From Microbacterium sp. RU1D (GTDB lineage: Bacteria; Actinomycetota; Actinomycetes; Actinomycetales; Microbacteriaceae), in the NCBI RefSeq assembly GCF_900156435.1, contig NZ_FTPQ01000001.1:1240001-1304000 (forward strand): a stretch of DNA of 64,000 bases, read 5' to 3'. Positions 8,908-17,683 of the stretch are shown in pieces. Position numbers and translations under genes: made by a program. How positions within the stretch are numbered: the stretch's first letter is position 1; every line of letters begins with the position of its first letter. Below the pieces are notes generated by a model, which made no database searches, was not told where the DNA came from, and was given only the letters and a program-made list of their open reading frames with translations.

Positions 8908-9362
8908 ACCTCGCGTCATATCTCGGGCTGCTGCACGCCGGGGAGGACGTGCTCGCGCAGTCGTTCCGGCAACTCGCCGACGGCCACGGCGACGAACCCG
9001 ACGTCTTCCATCTCTCGCACACCCTGGCGCAGCAGTGCGACGATCACGTCCGCAGGCTCGCACCGGTCGTCGAGCGCTATGGCGAGGAACCGGATGCCGA
9101 GCCGGAACGGTTCCATGCCGAGGCCATGAGCGAGAGTCGCGGCGGCCCGCTCGGGCTCCTTCGCGACCTGCAGGACCTGCACGCTCTCGTCGCTTTCGTC
9201 GACACGACGTGGACGGTGGTGAAACAGGCCGCACTCGCCCTGCGCGACGAGGACCTGCTGGCGATCATCGACGACTGCGAGGCGCAGACGAAGACGCAGC
9301 AGGACTGGCTCTCGACCCGTCTGAAGCAGGCCGCCCCGCAGGCGTTGCTGGTGGCGTCGTGA
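8904..9362 (+). CDS. Helical (ferritin/hemerythrin-like) hypothetical protein coupled to molybdoenzyme
   Basis: A 152-aa all-helical protein overlapping the molybdoenzyme gene by ATGA and the HPP gene by GTGA, so all three are translationally coupled. Potential metal ligands lie in the helices (LHAGEDVL, HLSHTLAQQCDDHVRRL, HALVAFVD, DDCEAQ), suggesting a four-helix bundle of ferritin-like type. I cannot place it in a named family. The tight coupling points to a role as chaperone, electron-transfer partner or regulator of the molybdoenzyme. Confidence 0.7.
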   Translation: MNLASYLGLLHAGEDVLAQSFRQLADGHGDEPDVFHLSHTLAQQCDDHVRRLAPVVERYGEEPDAEPERFHAEAMSESRGGPLGLLRDLQDLHALVAFVDTTWTVVKQAALALRDEDLLAIIDDCEAQTKTQQDWLSTRLKQAAPQALLVAS

Positions 9363-9883
9363 GCAAGCCCGTCGGTTCCCGGCTGCGGAAGCGGCCGAGC
9401 GGTGCGGCCCTTTACGCAGGAGCGATGTCACTGGTCGTCCTCGCGCTCGCCGGGGCCGTCGGCCTCGCCACCCGGCAGCCCTGGCTGTTTCCCAGCCTGG
9501 GCCCGACCGTGATGCTGTTCTTCGAGTCACCGGAGTCTCCGTCGTCACGACCGCGGAACGCGTTGGTGGGTCACGCCGTGGGGCTCGTCGTCGGCGCCGT
9601 GTGCTTCTACGTCCTCGGGTTGAACGGGCAGCCGCCGGCGCCCTCCGGGGGTCTCACGCCGACCTCCCTCGCTGCAGGGGCCCTTTCTGTCGCGATCACC
9701 ACGGCGATTCTCACGCTGCTCAAAACCCCGCACCCGCCGGCGGGCGCCACGACGCTGATCGTGAGTCTCGGCATCCTGACCCAACCGTCGCAACTGCTCG
9801 CCATGGCCGGCGCGATCGTCCTTGTCACGGTGGCGGGGTGGGGGCTGAACAGGGTGCTGCTGGGGCGGCGAACGGACGGGTGA
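9359..9883 (+). CDS. HPP family membrane protein (possible nitrite transporter)
   Basis: A 174-aa protein with about four membrane helices and the diagnostic HPP motif in KTPHPPAGATT (about residues 121-131), also SLGPTVMLFFESP near residue 45. Members in cyanobacteria and plant chloroplasts have been reported as nitrite transporters; bacterial family members are mostly uncharacterised. The GTG at 9359 overlaps the previous stop by 4 bp. Being third in a cassette with a molybdopterin oxidoreductase makes a nitrite-handling role attractive but inferred. Confidence 0.85.
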   Translation: MSKPVGSRLRKRPSGAALYAGAMSLVVLALAGAVGLATRQPWLFPSLGPTVMLFFESPESPSSRPRNALVGHAVGLVVGAVCFYVLGLNGQPPAPSGGLTPTSLAAGALSVAITTAILTLLKTPHPPAGATTLIVSLGILTQPSQLLAMAGAIVLVTVAGWGLNRVLLGRRTDG

Positions 9884-10026
9884 CGGGCACCTCCCTGACC
9901 CGCGCCGCGCAGACCCGGCCGCAGAAAGAAATGAATGGACCGGAATGCGCAGCTTCGCTTACCTGTGCGTTTCCTGAGTGACAGGATTCTGGACACCTCA
10001 GACCCTGGCACGCGAAGGAGCGGCCG

Positions 10027-10323
10027 ATGTTCTCGCTGACCAATGCACACCTGCGTCCGACGTGGAAGCGCGTCGAGGACGATTTCGTGATGGGCGCGTG
10101 CGCGCATCGACTGTTCGGATATGTCAGTCAGGATCCAGACGGCGTCTGGAGCGCTTTCGATGAGGATGCGCGGGTGGTCGCGGTGGGTGCCGACCTGCGG
10201 GCGGTTTCCGAGGCGCTGTGGGACGGCCACATCGCGGCGCACGACGACCACTGCGCGCCCGCGGGCGAGGAGCCGTGGTGGCGCCGGTCGATCCGCGTCG
10301 CGCGCGAGCGCCATCTCGCCTGA
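10027..10323 (+). CDS. Hypothetical protein
   Basis: A 98-aa soluble protein with no recognised family. It is rich in Trp, His and Asp, with ACAHRLFGYV in the middle and a C-terminal EEPWWRRSIRVARERH. ATG at 10027 is preceded by CGAAGGAGCGGCCG, a strong Shine-Dalgarno, which supports it being real. The 143-bp gap before it holds no gene that I can support. Confidence 0.6.
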   Translation: MFSLTNAHLRPTWKRVEDDFVMGACAHRLFGYVSQDPDGVWSAFDEDARVVAVGADLRAVSEALWDGHIAAHDDHCAPAGEEPWWRRSIRVARERHLA

Positions 10324-10420
10324 ACACGGTAACCGCCCGGCCGGGACGCCCGAAAGGGAGAGCGGGGCTGCGACGCAACCCTCGCACAAGGTCGCATCCA
10401 TCGGCCATACGCTGACCGGC

Positions 10421-11185
10421 GTGACCCACCCCGCCCCCCTGCTTCACGCGGTGGACGACCTCGCCTTCCGAGCACTCTCCACCCCTCGCGCGAACGCGCC
10501 GACCTACGTCCTCCTCCACGGCATCGGCATGTCGCACCGCTACCTCGCGCGGCTGCACGCGGAGTTAGCGGCGGATGCCGAGGTGCACTCGATCGACCTG
10601 CCCGGCTACGCCGGGCTCCCCAAGCCGCGCGGAAATCCCGGCATCCGGGAGGTGTCGGAGGCCCTCGGCCTCGTGCTGGATCGGCTGGACGTGCAGGACG
10701 CGGTAGTCGTCGGACACTCGATGGGGGCGCAGTGGGCGGTCGAGCTGGGGGTACGGCGGCCCGATCTCGTCGCCGGTGTCGTCACGTTCGGGCCCGTGAC
10801 CGACAGCGAACGGCGCGGTCCTCTGACGCAGGCGGCGTTGCTGTTCCGGGACTCCGCGCTCGAACCGCCGCGCGTGAACGGCATCGTCTTCACCGACTAT
10901 GCGCGCTGCGGACCCGCCTGGTACGTTCGCCAGACCCGGCACATGTTGAGCTACCCCATCGAAGACCGCGTCGCGACGCTGACGGTGCCCCTTCTCGTCC
11001 TGCGGGGAGGAACGGACCCGATCGCGCGACAAGCTTGGGCGAAGCGGCTGGCCGCGCGGGCGGCCGATGGCGTGGTGGCGGTGGTCCCGGGCCACCGTCA
11101 CCTGGCGCAGTTCACCGCGCCCGCGGCATCGGCGGAGCGGATTCGGGCCTTCGTCGCGGCGAAGGTGAGCACCCCTCTGCGGTGA
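10421..11185 (+). CDS. Alpha/beta hydrolase
   Basis: A 254-aa alpha/beta-hydrolase fold enzyme. Oxyanion-loop motif LLHGIGMS (about residue 28), nucleophile elbow GHSMG (Ser about 101), acid in RGGTDPIA and the final His in PGHRHLAQF are all present and in order. The length fits small esterase or lactonase-like hydrolases. GTG at 10421 sets the start close to the fold's first strand; longer in-frame sequence upstream belongs to the preceding gene region. The substrate cannot be told. Confidence 0.85.
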   Translation: MTHPAPLLHAVDDLAFRALSTPRANAPTYVLLHGIGMSHRYLARLHAELAADAEVHSIDLPGYAGLPKPRGNPGIREVSEALGLVLDRLDVQDAVVVGHSMGAQWAVELGVRRPDLVAGVVTFGPVTDSERRGPLTQAALLFRDSALEPPRVNGIVFTDYARCGPAWYVRQTRHMLSYPIEDRVATLTVPLLVLRGGTDPIARQAWAKRLAARAADGVVAVVPGHRHLAQFTAPAASAERIRAFVAAKVSTPLR

Positions 11186-11294
11186 ACGGTCCGCCCCGGA
11201 CGCCACCCCGTGGCTTTCGCCTCGAGATGATTCGCGGGTCGCGGCTTTCTGCCCCGGAAATTCCGTCGTACTGGTTTCGATGCGAGGATGAAGT

Positions 11295-11663
11295 GTGACT
11301 GAGGAAATACCCTTCCCGCCTCGCCGTGACGCCGCCGTTCTCCAGGAATGGGTCGATGATTTCCTCGCGGCGGGCAACAGCAATGGGGCCGACGTCGTCG
11401 TCGCTCAGCAGGACGGTGAACGCACGAACGACACCGGCCTCGTCATCATGCGGCTGCGCAAGGCCAACGCCAGCATCTACATGGAGCCGCGCGGCTTCGA
11501 CGACCCGTCGTGGGAGATGACCCTTACCGCTCGACCGAACGATCTGACGGCTCCGCCGCATGAGATGGGCGCGCTCGGGGCTGAGATCGTTGTCGCCGCC
11601 AACCTCTGCACCTACCTTCAGTACCGATCGCTCGAGTGGGACCGCGAGAGCGGTCGACACTGA
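11295..11663 (+). CDS. Hypothetical protein
   Basis: A 122-aa soluble protein with no recognised family. It has no signal peptide or TM segment; an amphipathic N-terminal helix (LQEWVDDFLAAG) is followed by mixed beta strands (ADVVVAQQD, TGLVIMRL). GTG at 11295 was chosen as the only start fitting the coding signal. It stands alone. Confidence 0.55.
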   Translation: MTEEIPFPPRRDAAVLQEWVDDFLAAGNSNGADVVVAQQDGERTNDTGLVIMRLRKANASIYMEPRGFDDPSWEMTLTARPNDLTAPPHEMGALGAEIVVAANLCTYLQYRSLEWDRESGRH

Positions 11664-11769
11664 CGGCACCGACCGTCGGCGAGGGCGAGGCGAGCGGGTG
11701 CGGTCCTGTCCGCCCGCGCCGGCGGGAAGGTCCGTCATCGCCCCTGGACGACCCGCGGAGATATCGAAG

Positions 11770-12669
11770 ATGGCGAACGTAGACGGTGTGAAGTGGCGCG
11801 AACGCAGTCGGCTCGTGCGGGCAGTACGGCTGTGGAGGACGCGTCGGCCCGTGACGTTCCGCGAGAAAGTGCGCTACAAGATGTTGCGCGATCATCGCGG
11901 GATCGTCGTCACCTTCGCCGACAAGGCGGCTGTGCGCGATTACGTCGCCGAGGTCATCGGCGAACAGTATCTTCCTCGCGCCTACGCCATCGTCGACGAC
12001 GCCCGTGAGCTGCTTCGAGTCGACTGGCCGGGGGCGTACGTGGTGAAACCCACCCACGGCAGCGGTGCCGCGATCGTCGTCTCTCCCACGGCGTCGTCAG
12101 ACGCCCGTCTCCCCGCGGCGCGCTGGGGATGGGTCTACCGGCATGTGCGACCTGGGGTCGTCACCCCGGGGGAGATCGCCGCCATCGCGGAAGGATGGCT
12201 CACGAAGCTGTACGGCCAGGGCCCGAACAGGGAATGGGTGTACGGGCGTGTTCCGCGGCGGATCATCGTGGAAGAGTTCCTCGCCGGCTCCGACGGCGGC
12301 ATCCCGGACGACGTCAAATTCTTCGTCTTCCACGGTCGGTGCCATTTCATCCAGGTCGACAGCGGCCGCTTCGGCCGCCGAACCCAGGACTTCTATCGCC
12401 CCGACGGGGAACGGATTCCCCTGAGCGGTGGCCCGCCCTGGGCTGATCCGGAGCGAGAGCGCCCGGCGCACTGGGACGAGATGATCCGCCTCGCCGAGAA
12501 GCTGGGAGAGGCCACCGACTTCGTGCGCGTCGACTTGTACGACGTCGAGGGCCGGATCGTCTTCGGCGAACTGACCAGCTTCCCCGCCGGGGGAGACAGC
12601 CCTTTCGACCCCGAGGCCTACGACACCGAGTTCGGTCGCCCCTGGACCGTTCCCCGCCGCTACACCTGA
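11770..12669 (+). CDS. TupA-like ATP-grasp protein
   Basis: A 299-aa ATP-grasp enzyme of the TupA type (named after teichuronopeptide synthesis), predicted to form amide bonds in cell-surface polymers. Landmarks are the early FREKVRYKMLRDHR, ATP-binding YVVKPTHGSGA, the core DDVKFFVFHGRCHFIQVD with DFYRPDGERIP, and the metal-binding FVRVDLYDVEGRIVFGELT. ATG at 11770 was taken as start. In many bacteria such genes sit in polysaccharide loci; here it stands alone, with an NAD(P)HX dehydratase convergent downstream. Confidence 0.82.
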   Translation: MANVDGVKWRERSRLVRAVRLWRTRRPVTFREKVRYKMLRDHRGIVVTFADKAAVRDYVAEVIGEQYLPRAYAIVDDARELLRVDWPGAYVVKPTHGSGAAIVVSPTASSDARLPAARWGWVYRHVRPGVVTPGEIAAIAEGWLTKLYGQGPNREWVYGRVPRRIIVEEFLAGSDGGIPDDVKFFVFHGRCHFIQVDSGRFGRRTQDFYRPDGERIPLSGGPPWADPERERPAHWDEMIRLAEKLGEATDFVRVDLYDVEGRIVFGELTSFPAGGDSPFDPEAYDTEFGRPWTVPRRYT

Positions 12670-12709
12670 CGGGCAGACACGCCTGCACGTCGCCGGAGTG
12701 ATGCGGTGA

Positions 12710-13564
12710 TCAGCTCTCGTGCACGACGGCGGTCAACTCGGGGAGCAGGTCGCGGGCGAGGAAGCCGATGCCCACGCGATCGGTCAGCCTGTCACCGGCG
12801 CGTGCGTGCGTCCATCCGCCCCAGACGGCCGCGCGCTCGGCACCCATCCCCTGCGCGGCGAAGCCGACGATGGCGCCCGACAGGACGTCGCCGCTGCCCG
12901 CCGTGCCGAGGCCCGACCCGCCGGGTTCGGCCTGCCAGCAGCGCCCGTCGGGGTGAGCGACCGTGCCGAAGCAGTGCACGACGGCGTGGTAGCGTTCGGC
13001 GATCTCGCAGACGTCGGCAGCTCGATCGCGGTCGAGGGCGCGCTCGAGCAGGAGTTCGGCCTCTTCTTCGTTCGCGTTGATCAGCAGGTCGGACGGCAGC
13101 ACGCCCCGATCGAACGAGGGCAGGATGCCGAGCGCGAACGCATCGAGCACGAGCCGCATAACCCCGGCCGCGGCGACGGCGTGCAGCGCCGCGCGGGTGG
13201 CATCCGGGTCGTCGAAACCGGGGCCGAGGAGCACGGCATCCGCCGCCTCGATCGCCGAGCCCAGCGACTCGTCGACGGGATCGGAACCGGTGGGGAGCTC
13301 GTAGACGCCGGCCTCGGGCATCGCAGGTCCCAGGGTGGCGGCGATCTCGGCGGGCGCCGCGATGCCGACGCGACCCGCGCCCACGCGCAGGGCCGCCTCG
13401 GCCGACAGCAGCACGCCGCCGGGGGAGCGGCGCGACCCGCCGACCACGACGAGCTGCCCGCGCGACTTCTTCGATCCGCCCGGGTCGGGCACGCCCCACT
13501 CGCGCAGGAACGCCAAGGTGACGGGCTCGGGCGTGGTCTTCTCGGGCGCGGTCTTGTCAGGCAT
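12710..13564 (-). CDS. nnrD: ADP/ATP-dependent (S)-NAD(P)H-hydrate dehydratase
   Basis: A 284-aa ribokinase-fold enzyme that repairs hydrated NAD(P)H. The hallmarks are SKKSRGQLVVVGGSRRSPGG near residue 31, LLGPGFDDPDATRAAL, INANEEEAELL and the catalytic GTAGSGDVLSG. Length matches stand-alone NnrD proteins; the NnrE epimerase domain is absent. The ATG at 13564 overlaps the end of the histidine-phosphatase gene by 8 bp and follows GGGAG, so translation is coupled. Confidence 0.9.
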   Translation of the reverse strand: MPDKTAPEKTTPEPVTLAFLREWGVPDPGGSKKSRGQLVVVGGSRRSPGGVLLSAEAALRVGAGRVGIAAPAEIAATLGPAMPEAGVYELPTGSDPVDESLGSAIEAADAVLLGPGFDDPDATRAALHAVAAAGVMRLVLDAFALGILPSFDRGVLPSDLLINANEEEAELLLERALDRDRAADVCEIAERYHAVVHCFGTVAHPDGRCWQAEPGGSGLGTAGSGDVLSGAIVGFAAQGMGAERAAVWGGWTHARAGDRLTDRVGIGFLARDLLPELTAVVHES

Positions 13565-14288
13565 CGTGTTCTCCCGCCTCGTCTTCTCCGGAGTGCACGG
13601 TGACATCGGCGCCCTGGCTCTCGAGGTGGTCGACCACCGAGAAGGTGACGAGTTCCCACCCGTCGTCGCCGCGCACGAGTTCGGTCACCGACGCGTTGCG
13701 CACGGTGTGGGTGGAGGCGAAGGCGAGCAGCTTCGCCTCGTCGAGGGGGAGCAGCACGTACAACATCAGCATGATGACGGCGTCGTGGGCCACGACGACC
13801 GCCGTCGATCCCGGCCGGTCGAGGGCCTCGCCGAGGAACGAGCGCAGCCGCAGGGCGACGTCGGCCCACGACTCCCCGCCCGGCGGGCGGTGGAAGAACT
13901 TGCCGAGGTGGCGTCGACGCGCGGCCTCTTCCGGGTGCAGCTCTTCGACGCCCTTCCAGGTGAGCAGGTCGAGGATGCCGAGCTCGCGGTCGCGCAGGCG
14001 CTCATCGACGAGGGCGCGGGATGCCGCCCGCTCGTCGGCGAGGGCGATCGCCAGGGTCTGCCGGGCACGGCGGTAGGGCGAGACCCAGTATTCATCGACG
14101 GTCGATCCGACGCCGCGCAGCCAGGTACCGAGCGCTTCGGCCTGTTCACGGCCGATGGGCGAGAGCTCGACGTCGGCGTCGCGGGCGTCGAGCGCGATGA
14201 CCGGTGAGCCCTCGCGCTCCGCCTTCGATGCGGCGACGTTTCCTTCGCTTTCCCCGTGTCGGACGAGCCAGAGTCGATTCACTGCCAT
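13557..14288 (-). CDS. Histidine phosphatase family protein
   Basis: A 243-aa phosphoglycerate-mutase-like phosphatase. The catalytic LVRHGES motif is at residues about 8-14, with supporting SPYRRARQT, RDRELG and the second His in VVVAHDAVIM. ATG at 14288 begins MAVNRLWLVRHG, the usual distance from the RHG motif. Followed with overlap by nnrD. The substrate (sugar phosphate, mutase reaction or house-cleaning) is not evident. Confidence 0.87.
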   Translation of the reverse strand: MAVNRLWLVRHGESEGNVAASKAEREGSPVIALDARDADVELSPIGREQAEALGTWLRGVGSTVDEYWVSPYRRARQTLAIALADERAASRALVDERLRDRELGILDLLTWKGVEELHPEEAARRRHLGKFFHRPPGGESWADVALRLRSFLGEALDRPGSTAVVVAHDAVIMLMLYVLLPLDEAKLLAFASTHTVRNASVTELVRGDDGWELVTFSVVDHLESQGADVTVHSGEDEAGEHDA

Positions 14289-14421
14289 GGCGGCACGGTA
14301 GGTCGAACAGGGCGATCGGCGCGCGGGCGTTGACAGCGGTGGGGCGCGGTGACTGCAGAGGTGCTGCAGCCGCCGCACCGCGCGGTCCCGACCGCCGCGC
14401 GGGCGATCGGGACCTCCGGCC

Positions 14422-14985
14422 TCAGCCCTGGTCGGCGGCGCGCTGGTCGGCCGCGATGACGTCGACGTCGTCGGTCGACACGGTCGTGGTGCCCGCGGGG
14501 GTGCTGACTTCGATGCGCGCGGCGCCGAACTCGTCGGTGCTGTCACCGGCCGGCCAGACGGCGCCCCATACGCCGTCGACGAGGCTCGCCGCAGTGCGCA
14601 CGCCCGAGGCGCTCACGACGCTCACTCCCGTGATGTCCGAGCCGGCCTGGCCGCTGAGCTGGGCGTACTCGGCGCCGGTCGCCGGGTCACCGAAACCAGC
14701 GACATAGCCGAACGACACGACCTGGTCGGCGGCGAGATCGCCGCGCAGGGCGGTGGTGCCGTTCGCGATCGTGGCGCCGTCGAGCTCGAAGGACTCCTCG
14801 AGCGACCCGCCGGCGACCTTCCACTTACCCGTGTAGGGGCCCGCGCTCTGCGAGAGCAACGGGGCGTCCATCGCGGGGAGTGTCGGCTCGGCGCTGGGTG
14901 CGGCGGACGCGGCGGTCGTGACGACCGCGAGACCGGTCGCGAGCGTGAGAGCCGACATCGCGGCGATGATGCGTCGGGTGTTCAT
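14422..14985 (-). CDS. Secreted hypothetical protein
   Basis: A 187-aa protein with a Sec signal peptide (positive MNTRRI, hydrophobic core ALTLATGLAVVTTA, cleavage near ASA-AP at about residue 28). The mature part is Gly/Ser/Thr/Ala-rich and probably beta structured; I recognise no family. A strong AGGAGG lies 4 bases before the ATG. It is probably exported or cell-wall associated. Confidence 0.7.
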   Translation of the reverse strand: MNTRRIIAAMSALTLATGLAVVTTAASAAPSAEPTLPAMDAPLLSQSAGPYTGKWKVAGGSLEESFELDGATIANGTTALRGDLAADQVVSFGYVAGFGDPATGAEYAQLSGQAGSDITGVSVVSASGVRTAASLVDGVWGAVWPAGDSTDEFGAARIEVSTPAGTTTVSTDDVDVIAADQRAADQG

Positions 14986-15180
14986 GGTTCCTCCTGGAGC
15001 TGATGCGTGGCCCGGCGGGCGACGTCGACCGGGCTCGTTCCCGGCCCTCCATCAGCTTCATTCCGCCGCGACCGCCTGCCATCGGCCGCGAGTCGCGGCC
15101 GGATACGTCTGGAGGATGACCTCGCGCGGCGGTCGCGGCGGGGGAGCGGGGCCCGGCATCCGTCCGCAGCGATCGGCGAC

Positions 15181-15681
15181 TCAGGCGGCGATACGGATGA
15201 GGCCGAGCGCGATCGCCGTGATGACCGTCGTCCACAGCGCGATCGCGAGCGCCTGCCACCCGAGCACACGCAGCGGCGGAACCCCGGTCGAGGTGAGTGC
15301 CGCAGCGGTGAACTGCGTGGGCAGCAGCAGGGGGCCGAGCAGGCTGACCCCGGGCGTTCCGTAGCGGTGGTACGCCTTCTCGAACTTCTCCCGACGCGCT
15401 GTCGGAGCTTTCTCGGGGGCACCGCGACGGGTCGTGACGGCGGTGCGCACGCGCGAGGTCGCGAGCACGACGACCGCGACGCACAGCAGGTTGCCGATCG
15501 CGCCGGCCAGGGCGGCGATGACGGGATGGATGCCGCCGATGATCCCGATCGCGGCGGCCCCCTCTCCCTCGATGAACGGCACGGCACCCGCCAGCGCGAC
15601 GATGAGCGGCTGCACGAGGTCGGGCACATCGGCGACGAGGCCTTGGAAGCCGAGGACGAGGTCGGTGACGGGATGGGACAT
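15181..15681 (-). CDS. Small multidrug-export-like membrane protein
   Basis: A 166-aa protein with about four TM helices resembling the putative small multidrug export family. The pattern is AVPFIEGEGAAAIGIIGGIHPV near residue 34, a hydrophilic central loop with KFEKAYHRYGTPGVSLLGPLLLPTQ, then two further helices. CCAGGAGTCCCCG precedes ATG 15681. Upstream (15727-15776) it shares a roughly 50-bp conserved block with the SpoIIM-like gene at 17680, so the two are probably co-regulated. Actual drug export is not established for this family. Confidence 0.75.
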   Translation of the reverse strand: MSHPVTDLVLGFQGLVADVPDLVQPLIVALAGAVPFIEGEGAAAIGIIGGIHPVIAALAGAIGNLLCVAVVVLATSRVRTAVTTRRGAPEKAPTARREKFEKAYHRYGTPGVSLLGPLLLPTQFTAAALTSTGVPPLRVLGWQALAIALWTTVITAIALGLIRIAA

Positions 15682-15726
15682 CGGGGACTCCTGGGGGGAC
15701 GGGTCCGCGGGGTGTTCCGCGGTGAT

Positions 15727-15776
15727 CCCATCCCACTCGCGACGGTCTCGCCGCGGCAGTGTCGCGGTGTCACGAC
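15727..15776 (-). promoter_or_regulatory. Conserved upstream element, copy 1
   Basis: Positions 15753-15776 are identical over 24 bp to 17710-17733 and include GTGTC-GCG-GTGTCAC. A second conserved stretch (CCCATC[C/G]CACTCGC ... GACGG) lies at 15727-15745 and 17684-17703. Both copies lie just upstream of minus-strand membrane-protein genes, so this is probably a shared promoter/operator. Confidence 0.6.
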
Positions 15777-15801
15777 AGCTCGGGAGGATGCGCGGAGGCG
15801 T

Positions 15802-15818
15802 CCGTGACGAATGTCATG
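15802..15818. promoter_or_regulatory. Imperfect GTGAC-N4-GTCA operator-like site
   Basis: CCGTGACGAATGTCATG lies between divergent genes starting at 15681 (minus) and 15907 (plus). It matches 15 consecutive bases of the perfect palindrome in front of the histidine kinase at 23476-23493, suggesting binding by the same regulator. Confidence 0.5.
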
Positions 15819-15906
15819 CGCCGCGCGACCTGCCCGATGCGCAGCCATAGCGAACCGATAGCGATGCGCAGGGCGCCGTGAGGGTGCGCCGTCCACACTC
15901 GGCGGC

Positions 15907-16272
15907 ATGAGCACCATCGACCCCGTTCCGACCACGCCGCCCGCCGACGCCGCACAGGCGCCGACGAAGCGTCGGCCCCCTTTCACGCGACGTCTCGTCG
16001 CCGGCATCGGTGCCGGCGCGCTCGTCGTCGGCCTCGTCGTCGGCGGCGGCGCCGGCTTCGCGATCGGCAACGCCGCCGCCGCGAGCGCCGCGACCTCGGG
16101 GAACATGCCCGGCTTCGGCACGGGCACCCCTCCGCAGATGGGCGGCGAGCGCCCCGACTTCGGCGACGGCACGCCTCCCGAGATGGGCGAGGGCGGCCCG
16201 GGCGGCAGCACCGACGAGGGCACCGACGGCAGCACCGACGGTTCGACCGGCGACTCGGGCACGGCGAGCTGA
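15907..16272 (+). CDS. Membrane-anchored low-complexity protein
   Basis: A 121-aa protein with a cytosolic Pro/Arg N-terminus, one TM helix (about residues 30-58, LVAGIGAGALVVGLVVGGGA) and an extracellular Gly/Thr/Asp/Pro-rich tail with near-repeats TGTPPQMGG and DGTPPEMGE then TDGSTDGSTG. It resembles surface-exposed linker proteins; I recognise no domain. ATG at 15907 was used. A GTGAC-type site lies about 90 bp upstream. Confidence 0.65.
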   Translation: MSTIDPVPTTPPADAAQAPTKRRPPFTRRLVAGIGAGALVVGLVVGGGAGFAIGNAAAASAATSGNMPGFGTGTPPQMGGERPDFGDGTPPEMGEGGPGGSTDEGTDGSTDGSTGDSGTAS

Positions 16273-16373
16273 ATCGCACGTTCCTGTGAGCCCGTCCGTC
16301 GGCCGCGCGTGAGGCCGGCACCTCGACGGCCGGGCCATGCCGTGGGCGTGGAGACGAGCGCCGGCGCTCGGGT

Positions 16374-17036
16374 TCAGGTGGCCAGATCGTCGAGCCACGA
16401 CGAGCGCAGGCGCAGCGCGCGTTCGACGCTGCCCAGCGCGACCACGACGGTGACGCCCACGTTCACCGCGGGGGGAAGACGCAGCGGCGCGGTGAACGTG
16501 CCGACGTTCTCGACGATCACCGGAAGCTGCGAGAGGGTCTCGAGCAGCTGCGGGACGGCGATGCCCACCCCTCCGACCACGAGCACGAGCGACAGGATGC
16601 CGACCACACGGCTCGCGCGGGGATGATCGCGGTCGAACGACGCCCGGCGCCCCTCCGCGGAGCGGGGATGCGGGGTGAGCTGGCGCTTCGGGCCGACGGC
16701 CGGGACGAGATGGCAGCGGCGCAGGCCGTAGGTGCCGGCGGCGACCTCGATGTGGCCGCCGGGCACGGCGAACCGCGCCGGCAGACGCGAGACAGCGGAC
16801 AGGGCGCCGTCGCGGTACAGGCGCGCGCGGACGACGCCGTCGGCGCCGTCGCCGAGCTGACGTACGTCCACCGTGTAGACGGGCGTGGAGCCGTCGGCAT
16901 CCGGGATCGAGATCGACAGCTGCGAGCGGCTCAGCACCTGCCACCACCGGAACGGCGCGAGGGGCCGGCCGTCTCCGGCCCGCGCGCGTCGCTCGACGAG
17001 GCGTGCGCGCAAGGAACGGCGGCGCGAGACGGTCAC
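16374..17036 (-). CDS. Hypothetical membrane protein
   Basis: A 220-aa protein overlapping the SpoIIM-like gene by GTGA. The first 125 residues are soluble and beta-rich (LSISIPDADG, PVYTVDVRQLG, VVRARLYRDG), followed by two TM helices (about 145-168 and 182-205). It gives no clear family match. The 4-bp overlap and conserved upstream block suggest it works with the SpoIIM-like protein in the membrane. Confidence 0.6.
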   Translation of the reverse strand: MTVSRRRSLRARLVERRARAGDGRPLAPFRWWQVLSRSQLSISIPDADGSTPVYTVDVRQLGDGADGVVRARLYRDGALSAVSRLPARFAVPGGHIEVAAGTYGLRRCHLVPAVGPKRQLTPHPRSAEGRRASFDRDHPRASRVVGILSLVLVVGGVGIAVPQLLETLSQLPVIVENVGTFTAPLRLPPAVNVGVTVVVALGSVERALRLRSSWLDDLAT

Positions 17037-17680
17037 AGCAGGATCTCGCTCAGCGGGAAGACCAGGTACCGCAGCGAGTACGCCTCCCACACGGCTCCGA
17101 TCACGAGCAGGGCGAGTGCCGGAAGCGACAGGATGCCGAGCTCGCGCAACCCGTGGAGGTAGCCGGCGCGGCGGGTCGGCGCGCCCACGTGAGCGGGGCG
17201 GAGCCACGCGCGGCCGAGGAGGAAGGCGCCGAGAGCGAGGAGGGCGTACGCCTGCAGCTCGATGAGCACGGTGAGGGTGTGCGGGATCATCGCCACCCAG
17301 CCCACGGGCGTGCTCTGCACGAGCGTGATCCCGGTCTGGGCGACCCAGAAGCCGAAGAACGCCAGCCCCGCGAACGGCACGACGAGCGAGGGGACGACGA
17401 TGGTGAGCAGGCTCAGCCGCAGCACGTTCACGGCGAGGATGACGAGGGCGAACAGCGGCGCCGAGGAGGCGACCGCGGTCACGAGGTCGCTGGTCCCATC
17501 GGTTTCGAGCGCTGCCGCGCGGGCGGCGGGAAGCGCCGGGAACAGCAGACCGGCGACGAAGCCGGCGACGAGCAGCCCGTAGGTCGCGGCGGTGATGGTG
17601 GCGTAGGCGCGGCGGTGCGCGCGGATCAGGGCGAACGGGCGACGCCAGAACGACGTGCGCGCAGACGTGGGGGAGGACAT
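17033..17680 (-). CDS. Stage II sporulation protein M-like membrane protein
   Basis: A 215-aa multi-pass protein of the SpoIIM family with about five to six TM helices. Family-like stretches are GFWVAQTGITLVQ and the His-containing MIPHTLTVLIELQAY. In non-sporulating actinobacteria such proteins are of unknown role and are often found beside membrane or envelope genes. ATG 17680 is preceded by GATGGGAGC. It shares an upstream conserved element with the gene at 15681 and heads a two-gene unit. Confidence 0.78.
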   Translation of the reverse strand: MSSPTSARTSFWRRPFALIRAHRRAYATITAATYGLLVAGFVAGLLFPALPAARAAALETDGTSDLVTAVASSAPLFALVILAVNVLRLSLLTIVVPSLVVPFAGLAFFGFWVAQTGITLVQSTPVGWVAMIPHTLTVLIELQAYALLALGAFLLGRAWLRPAHVGAPTRRAGYLHGLRELGILSLPALALLVIGAVWEAYSLRYLVFPLSEILL

Positions 17681-17683
17681 GCT

